Assembly: GCF_000399665.1 (NCBI RefSeq)
Contig: NZ_KB976986.1
Span: forward strand, 2,961,494-3,025,493
Length of the DNA: 64,000 nucleotides
Direction of reading: 5' to 3'
Origin: Acinetobacter calcoaceticus ANC 3811
GTDB taxonomy: Bacteria > Pseudomonadota > Gammaproteobacteria > Pseudomonadales > Moraxellaceae
In this document: piece by piece, positions 23,427 through 32,716 of the stretch
Layout: each line of letters begins with the position of its first letter
Numbering within the stretch: the stretch's first letter is position 1
Notes under the pieces: model-generated
What the model was told of the DNA's origin: nothing
Database searches by the model: none
Seen by the model: only the letters and a program-made list of their open reading frames with translations
Program-made: the position numbers and the translations under genes

Positions 23427-24293
23427 TTACGGCCACTGCATCTCGCCTTTTACAACTTTTGCACCTAACTCTAGGCTATCCACACTCTTTAATGTTGGAT
23501 ATTGTTTTTGCATGAGCTGACTTAGCTCACTCGCATTTTTACTTACTTTAGCAGCTTTCTCATAGCTTTTGAAATAGTCGATCGAAAAGTTAACCGCATC
23601 TAAACCTTGTGGAGCTCCCTCAACCATATGGGCAGGAACAACCGTTTGAGGTTGAAGTGATTTAATGTTTTCTAGAGTTTGAATTACTTCATTGCGGTCT
23701 TTAACTTTTGGTGTATCTGCCATCCATAAATGAATGCCAGAAGATACAGGAATACCGCCAACTACTGCTTTTGAAGAAGGAATCCATAAATAAGTAAGTT
23801 CTTTCTTACCTTTAATCTCGATTGACTCATTTTCAAGCTTTAAAGTTTTAGCAGTATAAGCTTGAGGCACAATAATTTGGCTAGGCGCATTTGCACCCAT
23901 TTGTGGACCCCAATACTTCACTTTGAGTGCTTGAGTATCTTGAATATGTTTAACAGTTTCCGGCGTTGCGATGATTTGTACATTTGGGAAGTATTGTTTA
24001 AATACGTCTAAGCCAAAGTAATAATCTGGATCGCCATAGCTTACGAAAATTGTTTTTAGCGTTTTACCGCTATCGATAATGTCGGCAGCAATACGTAATG
24101 CTTCAGATTTTGAGAATTGCGCATTGACCAATAGAACTTCTTTATCGCCTTCAATTAAAGTAGAAGTCACGCCAAAATGCTGGGGTTTAGCCAGAAAACT
24201 TTGGATTTTTAGATCTTGTGCAAAAGCTGAGGAAGCCATCGTCAAAGCGGTGGCAGTTGCTAGGGCTGAAGCAGTTAATTTAAAAAATTTCAT
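23427..24293 (-). CDS. Exported metallo-beta-lactamase-fold protein with altered metal motif
   Basis: A 288-residue protein with a signal peptide ending SSAFA. The fold is suggested by IEGDKEVLLVNAQFS, TIFVSYGDPDYYFGLDVF, and PAHMVEGAP. The position of the usual HxHxDH metal motif reads YGDPDY (about residues 86-91), so both leading histidines are replaced, while a later His in PAHM is kept. It may bind metal differently or be a non-enzymatic or altered hydrolase. It is divergent from a LysR gene that may control it. Confidence 0.75.
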   Translation of the reverse strand: MKFFKLTASALATATALTMASSAFAQDLKIQSFLAKPQHFGVTSTLIEGDKEVLLVNAQFSKSEALRIAADIIDSGKTLKTIFVSYGDPDYYFGLDVFKQYFPNVQIIATPETVKHIQDTQALKVKYWGPQMGANAPSQIIVPQAYTAKTLKLENESIEIKGKKELTYLWIPSSKAVVGGIPVSSGIHLWMADTPKVKDRNEVIQTLENIKSLQPQTVVPAHMVEGAPQGLDAVNFSIDYFKSYEKAAKVSKNASELSQLMQKQYPTLKSVDSLELGAKVVKGEMQWP

Positions 24294-24400
24294 TATGTAT
24301 TCTCCAATTTCATGAGGAATACTTTAAATTGCAATTTCTGTAAGATAAACGCACTAAATTAAGATAAACTGTTGCATATATTGTAATAATGATAAAGCAT

Positions 24401-25294
24401 ATGGATACATTAAAAGCCATACACGTCTTTGTTTCTATTGCTCAGCATGGCAATTTAACCAAAGCCGCAGAACACCTGAATTATTCCCGTGCGATGGTTT
24501 CTCGTTATCTTGAGCATCTTGAACACACATTCTCAACTCGACTATTTCAAAGAAATACACGAAAAATATCTCTCACTCCAGCCGGTGAAAAAGCCCTACT
24601 CTACTGCGAAAATATTTTACAGCAACAACAACTTCTACAAGAGCTGGCAGCACCCGAACAACATAACGGTACGATTCGCTTTACCTGTGGTTTATTTTTA
24701 TTTCAATTAGGTGTTGGGGAATGTATTCGTCAATTTAAAAAGCAGCACCCACATATTCAATTTGACGTATATCTTACTGAAAATACAATTGACTTGATTG
24801 ATGCACAGGTCGATTTAGCCTTACGTATAACGCAAAAAGTTGCAGATGGATTAATTGCGAGACCAGTCTGTCAGATCGAATCGGTATTTTGTGCCCATCC
24901 AGACTATTTAAAAGAGCATAGTCCCCTCTCTCATCCAAGACAACTTATTCAATATGAATGTTTAGCTCACCATAGCCAACATCAATATTGGACTCTTTTT
25001 GATGAAGAGCAACAACCGCAGAATTATCCTTTAAATGTGACCTTTAAAAGTAATGATGTAAATGCTGTTTATGACATGTGTCTACATGCCCAAGGTATAG
25101 CAATGTTGCCCTCACTATTAGTTAAAAAAGATTTAAAAGAAAAACGACTAGTTCCTCTATTTAAAAACTTTTCGGCTCCGGAATTAAGTTTGTCGGTGGT
25201 ATATGCATCGAGGCAACATTTACCCAAAATAACGCAGGAATTTATTGCTTTTATGATCGAAAATTTAGATTTTTACTTAAAACCGCAAAATTAA
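24401..25294 (+). CDS. LysR-family transcriptional regulator
   Basis: A 297-residue LysR regulator. The N-terminal winged helix-turn-helix reads FVSIAQHGNLTKAAEHLNYSRAMVSRYLEHLE, and a periplasmic-binding-like effector domain follows (IRFTCGLFLFQLGVGE). The start at 24401 matches the usual LysR N-terminus; ATG 24389 is four codons earlier, and neither has a strong ribosome site. It is divergent from the MBL-fold gene at about 100 bases, the usual arrangement for a LysR regulator and its target. The inducer is unknown. Confidence 0.88.
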   Translation: MDTLKAIHVFVSIAQHGNLTKAAEHLNYSRAMVSRYLEHLEHTFSTRLFQRNTRKISLTPAGEKALLYCENILQQQQLLQELAAPEQHNGTIRFTCGLFLFQLGVGECIRQFKKQHPHIQFDVYLTENTIDLIDAQVDLALRITQKVADGLIARPVCQIESVFCAHPDYLKEHSPLSHPRQLIQYECLAHHSQHQYWTLFDEEQQPQNYPLNVTFKSNDVNAVYDMCLHAQGIAMLPSLLVKKDLKEKRLVPLFKNFSAPELSLSVVYASRQHLPKITQEFIAFMIENLDFYLKPQN

Positions 25295-25316
25295 AAGTTT
25301 TAAATTGCCGTGTACG

Positions 25317-25342
25317 CTTGAATTTTTAGGCAATGCCCATAC
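25317..25342 (+). promoter_or_regulatory. Sigma-32 (heat-shock) promoter of grpE
   Basis: CTTGAA (25317-25322), 13-base spacer, then CCCATAC (25336-25342), against the RpoH consensus CTTGAA-N11-15-CCCCATnT. Confidence 0.7.
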
Positions 25343-25456
25343 TTCATCTCTATTAATGAATTACAGCATATGCATGGCAGTTCAGGTTTTACCCAGTAAA
25401 TGCTGATGCCAAAAGGACTGTACATGTTTAAAAACCCATTTAAACGGAGATCATCA

Positions 25457-26011
25457 ATGGCTAATGAGCAAAACGAGCAAGCTCAAGACATTCAACACGA
25501 GCAAGCAGAGCAATCTAATGAGCAAACTCAGGCTGAAGGTGTAGAGCAAGCAAACGACGTTACCGTTGAATCTTTACAAGCGCAAATCACTAAATTAGAA
25601 GAAAGTCTTAAACTTGAAAAAGCACGTACAGCGAATGCTGTCTACGAAGCACAAAAAAGTGTAGAGCGTATTCAACGTGAGTCTGAAAAGCATAAGGAAA
25701 CTGTGCTTGAAAAGTTTGCAAAAGAATTACTGGATTCTGTAGACAATCTAGAGCGCGCAATTCAAGCGGCGGGTGATGAAGAAACACCTGTACTTGAAGG
25801 GATCAAATTAACGTTGAAGTCGCTGTTAACTGCGCTTGAAAAATTTGGCGTTGTAGAAGCTGATACTAAAAATGGTTTCAATGCAGAGCTACATCAAGCA
25901 GTTGGTATTGATCCAAATGCTAAAGCGAATGAAATCGGTACGGTTTTACAAAAAGGCTATACCTTAAATGGCCGCTTATTGCGCCCTGCTATGGTTATGG
26001 TCGGTCAATAA
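25457..26011 (+). CDS. grpE: Nucleotide exchange factor GrpE
   Basis: A 184-residue GrpE that releases ADP from DnaK. The N-terminal 45 residues are Gln/Glu-rich and disordered, followed by a long coiled coil ([20 protein letters not shown]) and the C-terminal beta domain with [10 protein letters not shown] and [20 protein letters not shown]. The start at 25457 has GGAG seven bases upstream; in-frame ATGs back to 25400 lack support. It precedes dnaK by 118 bases. Confidence 0.95.
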   Translation: MANEQNEQAQDIQHEQAEQSNEQTQAEGVEQANDVTVESLQAQITKLEESLKLEKARTANAVYEAQKSVERIQRESEKHKETVLEKFAKELLDSVDNLERAIQAAGDEETPVLEGIKLTLKSLLTALEKFGVVEADTKNGFNAELHQAVGIDPNAKANEIGTVLQKGYTLNGRLLRPAMVMVGQ

Positions 26012-26052
26012 GTAAATTTTTGAGAGTTTTTTAGATTTTTTTAGCTAAAATG

Positions 26053-26080
26053 CTTGAAAAAAATAGATTCACTCTCATAT
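26053..26080 (+). promoter_or_regulatory. Second sigma-32-like promoter, upstream of dnaK
   Basis: CTTGAA (26053-26058), 14-base spacer, TCTCATAT (26073-26080). It lies in the grpE-dnaK gap and would give dnaK extra heat-shock transcription. Confidence 0.6.
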
Positions 26081-26129
26081 CGGATAACAAGCAAAAACAT
26101 TGCAAAAGAATTTTTGAGGAAAACGTCAC

Positions 26130-28070
26130 ATGGCAAAAATTATTGGTATTGACTTAGGTACTACCAACTCATGCGTTGCTGTACTTGAAGGCGATAAAGT
26201 AAAAGTAATCGAAAACGCTGAAGGCACACGTACAACTCCATCGATCATCGCTTATAAAGATGGCGAGATCTTAGTGGGTCAAAGTGCTAAGCGTCAGGCA
26301 GTAACTAACCCAAAAAATACATTATTCGCTATTAAGCGTTTAATTGGTCGTCGTTATGAAGATCAAGCGGTACAAAAAGACATCGGTCTTGTACCTTACA
26401 AAATCATCAAAGCTGACAATGGTGATGCTTGGGTTGAAGTAAACGACAAAAAATTAGCACCTCAACAGATCTCTGCTGAAATCTTGAAAAAGATGAAGAA
26501 AACTGCAGAAGACTATTTGGGTGAAACAGTAACTGAAGCAGTTATTACTGTTCCTGCTTACTTTAACGATGCTCAACGTCAAGCAACTAAAGATGCGGGT
26601 AAAATCGCTGGTTTAGACGTTAAACGTATCATTAACGAACCAACTGCTGCTGCACTTGCGTTCGGTATGGACAAAAAAGAAGGCGATCGTAAAATTGCTG
26701 TTTACGACTTAGGTGGTGGTACTTTTGACGTATCAATCATTGAAATCGCAGACCTTGATGGCGACCAACAAATCGAAGTGTTATCAACAAATGGTGATAC
26801 TTTCCTTGGTGGTGAAGACTTTGATAACGCGTTAATTGAATTCTTGGTTGAAGAATTTAAGAAAGAACAAAGTGTGAACTTGAAAAATGATCCACTTGCG
26901 TTACAACGTTTGAAAGAAGCTGCTGAAAAAGCAAAAATCGAGCTTTCTTCATCGAATGCAACTGAAATCAACCTTCCATATATCACTGCTGATGCGACTG
27001 GTCCTAAACACTTAGTGATCAATGTAACTCGTGCAAAACTTGAAGGTTTGGTTGCTGATTTAGTTGCTCGTACAATTGAGCCTTGCCGTATCGCGCTTAA
27101 AGATGCTGGTCTTTCAACTTCTGAAATCTCTGACGTAATCTTGGTTGGTGGTCAGTCTCGTATGCCACTTGTACAACAAAAAGTACAAGAATTCTTTGGT
27201 AAAGAGCCACGTAAAGACGTGAACCCTGACGAAGCAGTTGCAATCGGCGCTGCGATTCAAGGTGCAGTATTGTCTGGTGACAAAACTGACGTTCTTTTAT
27301 TAGACGTAACACCATTAACTTTAGGTATTGAAACAATGGGTGGTGTATTAACACCAATCATTGAGAAAAACACGACGATTCCTGCGAAGAAATCACAAGT
27401 GTTCTCTACTGCTGCTGACAGCCAGCCTGCTGTAGACATTTCTGTTTACCAAGGTGAACGTAAGATGGCTCAACAAAACAAATTGTTGGGTAACTTCCAA
27501 TTAGGCGACATTCCACCGGCTCCACGCGGTGTGCCACAAATTGAAGTATCTTTCGACATCAATGCTGATGGTATCTTGAAAGTATCTGCTAAAGATAAGA
27601 GCACTGGTAAAGAGCAATCAATCCAGATTAAAGCGAACTCAGGTTTGTCTGATGCTGAAATCGAAGCAATGATTAAAGATGCTGAAGCGAATGCTGAAGA
27701 AGATCGTAAGTTTGAAGAACTTGCAAAAGCTCGTAACGAAGCTGATGCATTGATTTCAAGCTCGAACAAAGCAGTTAAAGATCTTGGTGATAAAGTTACT
27801 GAAGATGAAAAAACAGCTGTAAGTAGTGCGGTTTCTGAACTTGAATTAGCAACCAAAGAAAATGATGTTGACGATATCAAAGCTAAAACTGAAGCTTTAC
27901 AAAACATCTTAATGCCTATCACTCAACGTGCTTATGAACAAGCACAGCAAGCTGGTGGTGCAGAAGGCTTTGATCCAAATGCATTCCAAGGTGGCGATGC
28001 AGGTCAACAAAAAGCTGATGATGGCGTTGTAGATGCAGAGTTTACTGAAGTTAAAGATGACAAAAAATAA
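26130..28070 (+). CDS. dnaK: Chaperone DnaK (Hsp70)
   Basis: A 646-residue Hsp70. The ATPase domain starts [15 protein letters not shown] and includes [16 protein letters not shown] and [11 protein letters not shown]; the linker [14 protein letters not shown] leads to the substrate-binding domain, then a helical lid and a tail ending [12 protein letters not shown]. Length is normal for proteobacteria. It forms the heat-shock unit with grpE. A terminator follows directly, and a horizontally acquired cassette begins just after it. Confidence 0.98.
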   Translation: MAKIIGIDLGTTNSCVAVLEGDKVKVIENAEGTRTTPSIIAYKDGEILVGQSAKRQAVTNPKNTLFAIKRLIGRRYEDQAVQKDIGLVPYKIIKADNGDAWVEVNDKKLAPQQISAEILKKMKKTAEDYLGETVTEAVITVPAYFNDAQRQATKDAGKIAGLDVKRIINEPTAAALAFGMDKKEGDRKIAVYDLGGGTFDVSIIEIADLDGDQQIEVLSTNGDTFLGGEDFDNALIEFLVEEFKKEQSVNLKNDPLALQRLKEAAEKAKIELSSSNATEINLPYITADATGPKHLVINVTRAKLEGLVADLVARTIEPCRIALKDAGLSTSEISDVILVGGQSRMPLVQQKVQEFFGKEPRKDVNPDEAVAIGAAIQGAVLSGDKTDVLLLDVTPLTLGIETMGGVLTPIIEKNTTIPAKKSQVFSTAADSQPAVDISVYQGERKMAQQNKLLGNFQLGDIPPAPRGVPQIEVSFDINADGILKVSAKDKSTGKEQSIQIKANSGLSDAEIEAMIKDAEANAEEDRKFEELAKARNEADALISSSNKAVKDLGDKVTEDEKTAVSSAVSELELATKENDVDDIKAKTEALQNILMPITQRAYEQAQQAGGAEGFDPNAFQGGDAGQQKADDGVVDAEFTEVKDDKK

Positions 28071-28084
28071 TTTGTTTCTTTAAT

Positions 28085-28116
28085 AAAAAACCGCGCTTAG
28101 GCGCGGTTTTTTTATT
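28085..28116. repeat. dnaK terminator, left copy of a 32-bp direct repeat
   Basis: Six A, CCGCGC, loop TTAG, GCGCGG, seven T, ATT. It is a rho-independent terminator 14 bases after dnaK. The same 32 bases recur exactly at 29851-29882, on the far side of the deaminase cassette. Confidence 0.92.
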
Positions 28117-28169
28117 GATATTTAAAACAAACTATTTAAAATTATATAAAACTATTCAAAAGTAAAAAT

Positions 28170-29666
28170 ATGAATTATGAAGATATATTGAATCCAAACA
28201 ATGATTCTGAATTATTTATTGCATTTGTGGGCGCAATTGGCATTGACTTAGATAATATATATAAAATATTAGAAAGTCGTTTAAAAGCATTTAGATATAC
28301 TACTGAGCATATAAAGGTATCTAAAGATATTATTGCTGATCTATTTGATCCACTTCCTAATTTTGATAATGAATATAAAAGAATCTCCTATTTGATGGAT
28401 CGTGGGAATGATTTAAGAAAAGAGTTTAATGGAGCTACTTCTTTAGGAATCTCTGCCACTATATCTAGAAAAAGAGCTTCTAGAGATAAACCTGAAAAAA
28501 GAATCGCTTACATTATTAATTCTTTAAAACACCCTGAAGAAGTTCAGATGTTAAGAAAAATTTATTCTCATGGCTTCTTTTTAATTAGTGTATTTTCTAG
28601 TGAGGAAAGAAGGCTATCATATCTAGAAGAAACTAAACTGATTCCCAATTCTGATGCATTAAAATTAATTCAAAGAGATGCAGATGAAACTATAAAAAAT
28701 GGACAACATACTGCTGATACATTTCATCTATCAGACTTCTTTATAAATGTAGATGGAGATTCTGATAAGTTAAATAATGATATTTGGAGAATACTAGACT
28801 TAATTTTTGGCAGCCCCTATATAACTCCTACATTTGATGAATATGCTATGTATATGGCTTTTTCTGCATCATTAAGATCAGCAGATCTATCCAGACAGGT
28901 AGGAGCTGTTGTTACACAAAATTCAAATATTCTTTCAACAGGTGCTAACGATATCCCTAAAGCAGGAGGAGGATTATATTGGCCAATATATAATAATGAT
29001 AAGAAAAAAGTAGAAGATCTCGAAAATGGAAGAGACTATAAAATAGGAGTAGATTCAAATGTTAAGGAAAAAAAAGAAATTATTTCAGACATACTTAGCA
29101 ATCTACCTTCATCCATAACTGATAAACTAAATTCAGATGAATTAACTGAGTTAAAAGAGCATTTAGCTAAGAGTAAAATAAAAGATATTACGGAATATGG
29201 TCGGGTAGTGCATGCTGAAATGGAAGCGTTACTAGCTTGTGCTAGAAATAATATACCTACACTAAATACAACATTATTCTGTACAACATTTCCATGCCAT
29301 AATTGTGCAAAACATATCATCGCCTCTGGAGTTCAGAAAGTTATATACATTGAACCCTATCCTAAAAGCAAGGCTATTAAATTTCACCCAGATTCTATTT
29401 CACTAGACTCATCTCAAAAAACTAAGGTGATTTTTGAAGCTTTTGTTGGAGTAGGCCCTCGTAGCTTCTTTAATCTTTTTTCTACAAATCTTGGTAGCGG
29501 ATATGCTATAACAAGAAAAGATAAGGAAGGAGATGTTATATTTTGGAAAATGCAGGAAGCTTCTGTTAGAATGCCGCTCCTCGCTGTTTCTTATCTAGAA
29601 AGAGAAATATCTATGACAACTGATCTGAAAGCTCTTATTACAAAAGCAAGAAAAAAAGGAAATTAA
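28170..29666 (+). CDS. Anti-phage dCTP/dCMP deaminase, AvcD-like
   Basis: A 498-residue protein with an N-terminal P-loop-like domain (FVGAIGIDLDNI, about residues 19-30) and a C-terminal cytidine/deoxycytidylate deaminase domain. The deaminase shows SADLSRQVGAVV, HAEMEALLA (zinc ligand His348, catalytic Glu350) and PCHNC (375-379). This two-domain layout is that of AvcD-type anti-phage deaminases, which deplete the deoxycytidine nucleotide pool during infection. In the known Vibrio system the enzyme is held back by an RNA, AvcI; no obvious place for one exists here beyond about 50 bases upstream. The base composition and AGA/ATA codons are unlike dnaK, a sign of transfer. A small ORF follows at two bases. 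Confidence 0.87.
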   Translation: MNYEDILNPNNDSELFIAFVGAIGIDLDNIYKILESRLKAFRYTTEHIKVSKDIIADLFDPLPNFDNEYKRISYLMDRGNDLRKEFNGATSLGISATISRKRASRDKPEKRIAYIINSLKHPEEVQMLRKIYSHGFFLISVFSSEERRLSYLEETKLIPNSDALKLIQRDADETIKNGQHTADTFHLSDFFINVDGDSDKLNNDIWRILDLIFGSPYITPTFDEYAMYMAFSASLRSADLSRQVGAVVTQNSNILSTGANDIPKAGGGLYWPIYNNDKKKVEDLENGRDYKIGVDSNVKEKKEIISDILSNLPSSITDKLNSDELTELKEHLAKSKIKDITEYGRVVHAEMEALLACARNNIPTLNTTLFCTTFPCHNCAKHIIASGVQKVIYIEPYPKSKAIKFHPDSISLDSSQKTKVIFEAFVGVGPRSFFNLFSTNLGSGYAITRKDKEGDVIFWKMQEASVRMPLLAVSYLEREISMTTDLKALITKARKKGN

Positions 29667-29668
29667 TT

Positions 29669-29851
29669 ATGTCAGTATTACTAGATTACTTAGATAGAAT
29701 CGAGGAAGAAGTTAAAAAATGGCCTGAATGGAAACATGAAAGCTTGAAAAATGCTTTTCAAATTCCACAGCTCAACAAAATACAAAGAGTAGAAAAATTC
29801 TATCCTGTAGTATCAACCCCAAATAATTTATATATACCTATTAATCAATAA
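29669..29851 (+). CDS. 60-residue ORF coupled to the AvcD-like gene
   Basis: It starts two bases after the deaminase stop with AAGGAA inside the end of that gene as ribosome site, so it is probably co-translated. The protein begins MSVLLDYLDRIEEEVKKWPEW and ends NLYIPINQ; the first half is likely an amphipathic helix rich in Glu and Lys. No signal peptide or known domain is seen. Its stop codon runs into the right terminator repeat. Possible roles are regulator or partner of the deaminase; function is unknown. Confidence 0.65.
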   Translation: MSVLLDYLDRIEEEVKKWPEWKHESLKNAFQIPQLNKIQRVEKFYPVVSTPNNLYIPINQ

Positions 29852-29882
29852 AAAAACCGCGCTTAGGCGCGGTTTTTTTATT
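29851..29882. repeat. Terminator, right copy of the 32-bp direct repeat
   Basis: Identical over 32 bases to 28085-28116. It terminates the deaminase cassette. Flanking an AT-rich defence cassette with two copies of the host terminator suggests insertion with target duplication, or recombination at terminators. Confidence 0.92.
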
Positions 29883-30167
29883 AGTTACAAAAAATAACAA
29901 TGTGTTTTTCAGCATATTTTAAAAAAATTTAATGTCAAAAAAGTCAATCATAAAAACTAATCTATTCATTATAAAAAAGATTTTATAAACTAAAATACAC
30001 TGTTACTTATTCCAGTAATTATTCCATTATTGCCAAGTCTAAAAACATCTTTTTAAATTTTTCTACCAAGATCACAAAGCTCTCCCACTCTCCTGTACTT
30101 TTTATCATTTTGACGAATTAAATTAAGTAGCTAACAATAGGATTTTATTTATATTTTTTATTTTGCC
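29883..30167. other. AT-rich intergenic region
   Basis: About 285 bases between the cassette and the first matrixin gene. It presumably holds the promoter of the latter. No ORF or RNA gene was recognised. Confidence 0.45.
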
Positions 30168-31085
30168 ATGAAAAAAATTCTATGGTGGGGATTGAGCTTA
30201 TGTTTATGCATAGGCTTTCAAACAACGATTTTTGCTCAAAGTAATCTACCAAGGGGTTTATCTAATCAACCTTTAAAGTATCGAATTGCTTTTATTGATC
30301 CACGGTTTCAATTAACTCAAGAAAAATTTATTGAAGTTAGCCAACAAGCTGCCGAAATCTGGCACAAAGAGACTGGAAAAAGCTATTTTATTTATGATCC
30401 TGAAGCAGAGTTATCAATTAACTTAATTTATGATGATCATCAAATGATGAAAAGCGAGCAACAGGAAAATTTGAATGCACTCATGCAAAAGCAGGAACAA
30501 TGGCGCATTAAAAATGAAGAAATTGTTTTAAACAAACAAGAAGTTGATCAGTTATCATCTGATTTGAATAAGAAAAAGGTCAGCCTAAAAGCTGAGTTTG
30601 AGCAATATCAACGAGACGTAACACGCTTTAATCAAGGGGAACATCGATACTATCGTGCCGATGAGTTAAAAGAGCAGCAAAATGAATTACAGCAAAAGTC
30701 TGGAAATCTGCAAAATGAATCAAATGGTTTAAATTTTAAAATTCAATCACTTAATAAAAAAATTAGAAAACTAAATCAAGAGCAAAGTGATTTAACAACT
30801 TTAATGACACAATTTAAGCTAGAACAAAAAGCCAGTACTCAACCCTTTCATAAAGGCTTATTCAGCCAAAACCAAATTCAAATTTATGGTTATGCCTCTT
30901 TAAATGATTTACGTTTGACCCTTGCTCATGAGTTTGGTCATGCTTTAGGACTAAAACATACCACGGATCCTAAATCTTTAATGTATCCCCGTTTAAAAGA
31001 GCAAGATATCTATAATTTCAAATTAACAGATTCAGATTTAGATTTATTAGGCTCAATTTATAGTTCAATTAAGGAAAATCATTAA
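30168..31085 (+). CDS. Secreted matrixin-like zinc metalloprotease 1
   Basis: A 305-residue protein with a signal peptide ending TTIFA. A short N-terminal domain (YRIAFIDPRFQLTQEKFIEV, AAEIWHKETGKSYF) is followed by a long Gln/Glu/Lys coiled coil (about residues 105-225) and a C-terminal metzincin site: zinc motif HEFGHALGLKH at 254-264 and a Met-turn LMYP at about 272-275. The zinc motif and Met-turn define the matrixin-type family. The coiled coil splits the usual protease domain. It is paired with a paralogue 185 bases downstream. The substrate is unknown. Confidence 0.82.
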   Translation: MKKILWWGLSLCLCIGFQTTIFAQSNLPRGLSNQPLKYRIAFIDPRFQLTQEKFIEVSQQAAEIWHKETGKSYFIYDPEAELSINLIYDDHQMMKSEQQENLNALMQKQEQWRIKNEEIVLNKQEVDQLSSDLNKKKVSLKAEFEQYQRDVTRFNQGEHRYYRADELKEQQNELQQKSGNLQNESNGLNFKIQSLNKKIRKLNQEQSDLTTLMTQFKLEQKASTQPFHKGLFSQNQIQIYGYASLNDLRLTLAHEFGHALGLKHTTDPKSLMYPRLKEQDIYNFKLTDSDLDLLGSIYSSIKENH

Positions 31086-31270
31086 AGCTAAATGATTAAA
31101 AAAACTACACTAAACAAAGAATATTAAACTTTTTCTAAAAAACAATTTGGCATTTGGTAAAAAATAATGAGACTAAAGTCTCATTTATTTATCGGAATTG
31201 TACATTTTTTGATTGATTTTTCACTTTATATTCTTATAATACGTTTTTTTTAAAATCTCTCCCGTCAATT

Positions 31271-32176
31271 ATGCGTTTAACATCTTTGTTACTAGGCGTT
31301 GCCTTTGCTTTTTCTAATTTTCAGGCTAATGCTAATCTTGCTACTCCAGCTCACACTCAAATTCAGCAAAATGCAGGTCAGCATCTGACTTATAAAATTG
31401 CTGAAATTGACCCCCGTTTTGGTTTAAGCCAAGATCAATTGATTCAAATTAGCCAACAAGCTGCTGATATTTGGAAACAAGGCACTGGTCAGGATTATTT
31501 TACTTATGATCCAAATGCAAAGTTAGAAATTCGTCTAGTTTACGATAATGGTCAAAGTCGTTCTGAACAGCGTCAAAAAATTGCAGCTCAGTTTCAGCAA
31601 GAACAGCAACGTGTAGTTGATGAACAACAAAAAATTAAGCAATTGAAACAAACACTTGGCCAAACTCAATCTGACCTTGAAAATAAAAAGCAGATTTTGA
31701 ATGGCAAATTGAAAAATCTTGACGAGCAAATGATGCAGCTTAACCAAGGCAAATTAGCACCTGAATACAGTGCTAAATCTTTGGCTAAAACTCAGAAAGA
31801 TTTGCAAAAACAAACTGTTGCTTTAAAGAAAGAAATTGCTGCATATAATGAGCAAGCTAAAGATTTAAATGTCAAAGTTACTCACTTTAACCAAATCAAC
31901 AATGAGTTCAACAATTCATTGACCCAATTTAAGCAAAATGCTCAAGCTGATGTCTTTAAAAAAGGTATCTATAATGGCAAGCAAATTGTGATTTATGAGT
32001 TTAAATCTATTGATGATTTACGTTTAACAATTGCTCATGAGCTAGGACATGCACTTGGCTTAAAACACAGCGATCAACCAAATGCATTGATGTACTCAGT
32101 ACGTAAAGATGGTGACAGAAAAGTCACTGGTCTTACAGATGCTGATCGTGATCTATTAAGTGCTTTACCTCAATAA
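31271..32176 (+). CDS. Secreted matrixin-like zinc metalloprotease 2
   Basis: A 301-residue paralogue of the preceding gene with the same layout: signal peptide ending QANA, an N-terminal YKIAEIDPRFGLSQDQLIQI block, a central coiled coil (about 110-225), HELGHALGLKH from residue 256 and LMYS as Met-turn. Similarity along the full length points to tandem duplication. Each copy has its own AT-rich upstream region, so they may be regulated separately. Confidence 0.82.
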   Translation: MRLTSLLLGVAFAFSNFQANANLATPAHTQIQQNAGQHLTYKIAEIDPRFGLSQDQLIQISQQAADIWKQGTGQDYFTYDPNAKLEIRLVYDNGQSRSEQRQKIAAQFQQEQQRVVDEQQKIKQLKQTLGQTQSDLENKKQILNGKLKNLDEQMMQLNQGKLAPEYSAKSLAKTQKDLQKQTVALKKEIAAYNEQAKDLNVKVTHFNQINNEFNNSLTQFKQNAQADVFKKGIYNGKQIVIYEFKSIDDLRLTIAHELGHALGLKHSDQPNALMYSVRKDGDRKVTGLTDADRDLLSALPQ

Positions 32177-32196
32177 TTAAGAACTTGATATAAAAT

Positions 32197-32224
32197 GATG
32201 TATCTATTTCTAATTAGATACATC
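32197..32224. terminator. Hairpin after matrixin 2, weak terminator
   Basis: GATGTATCTA and TAGATACATC pair around an 8-base loop, without a T tract. Confidence 0.35.
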
Positions 32225-32289
32225 GAAATTCATATCAAAGTCATGTTATTGTGGCTATAAGAGCTAACGAAAATAGAATGGAGATGAAG

Positions 32290-32652
32290 ATGAGTTACTA
32301 TCATATCCTGATTGAAGTAAATGATCATATCAGCACAATTGAACAAACGCGTGACATTGAACTGTTTGATATTATTGAAATCAAACCGTATCTTCATTCT
32401 ATTCTAATCCCCTTTTTCAATGAGCATGAAATTGAGCTGGAAGATGAAAATATTGAATATAAAGATATTCTACATCTTGAAGTGAAACAGACTCTGCTAC
32501 CGATTGAACATTTAATTGAAGAAGAACAAAAGCAGTTACCAAGTGATACAGATGTTACGATCACTGCGTATGAAATCTTTAATGATCGAGATTTAAGCCA
32601 AGATGTCACTTCAGTTATTTTTGATATTTTAGAAGCGGTTAAATTAGATTAG
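32290..32652 (+). CDS. Acidic protein of unknown function
   Basis: A 120-residue cytoplasmic protein, strongly acidic, starting MSYYHILIEVNDHISTIEQ. The start at 32290 is chosen because GGAG lies six bases upstream; ATGs at 32278 and 32284 are in the same frame. No known motif is recognised. It has its own terminator. It lies between the matrixin pair and the transglycosylase gene but shows no clear link to either. Confidence 0.7.
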   Translation: MSYYHILIEVNDHISTIEQTRDIELFDIIEIKPYLHSILIPFFNEHEIELEDENIEYKDILHLEVKQTLLPIEHLIEEEQKQLPSDTDVTITAYEIFNDRDLSQDVTSVIFDILEAVKLD

Positions 32653-32674
32653 CAATCTTACATAAGCATTTAAT

Positions 32675-32704
32675 AAAAAAGGTCTGCATGTGCAGACCTT
32701 TTTT
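32675..32704. terminator. Bidirectional terminator
   Basis: AAAAAAGGTCTGCA TGTGCAGACCTTTTTT type perfect hairpin between two convergent genes. Confidence 0.9.
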
Positions 32705-32716
32705 ATTATTTTCAGT

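Noticed and set aside
28117..28169. AvcI-type inhibitory RNA upstream of the deaminase
   Set aside because: Only about 50 AT-rich bases are available after the dnaK terminator and no structured RNA or promoter-terminator pair is visible; an antisense RNA is not excluded.
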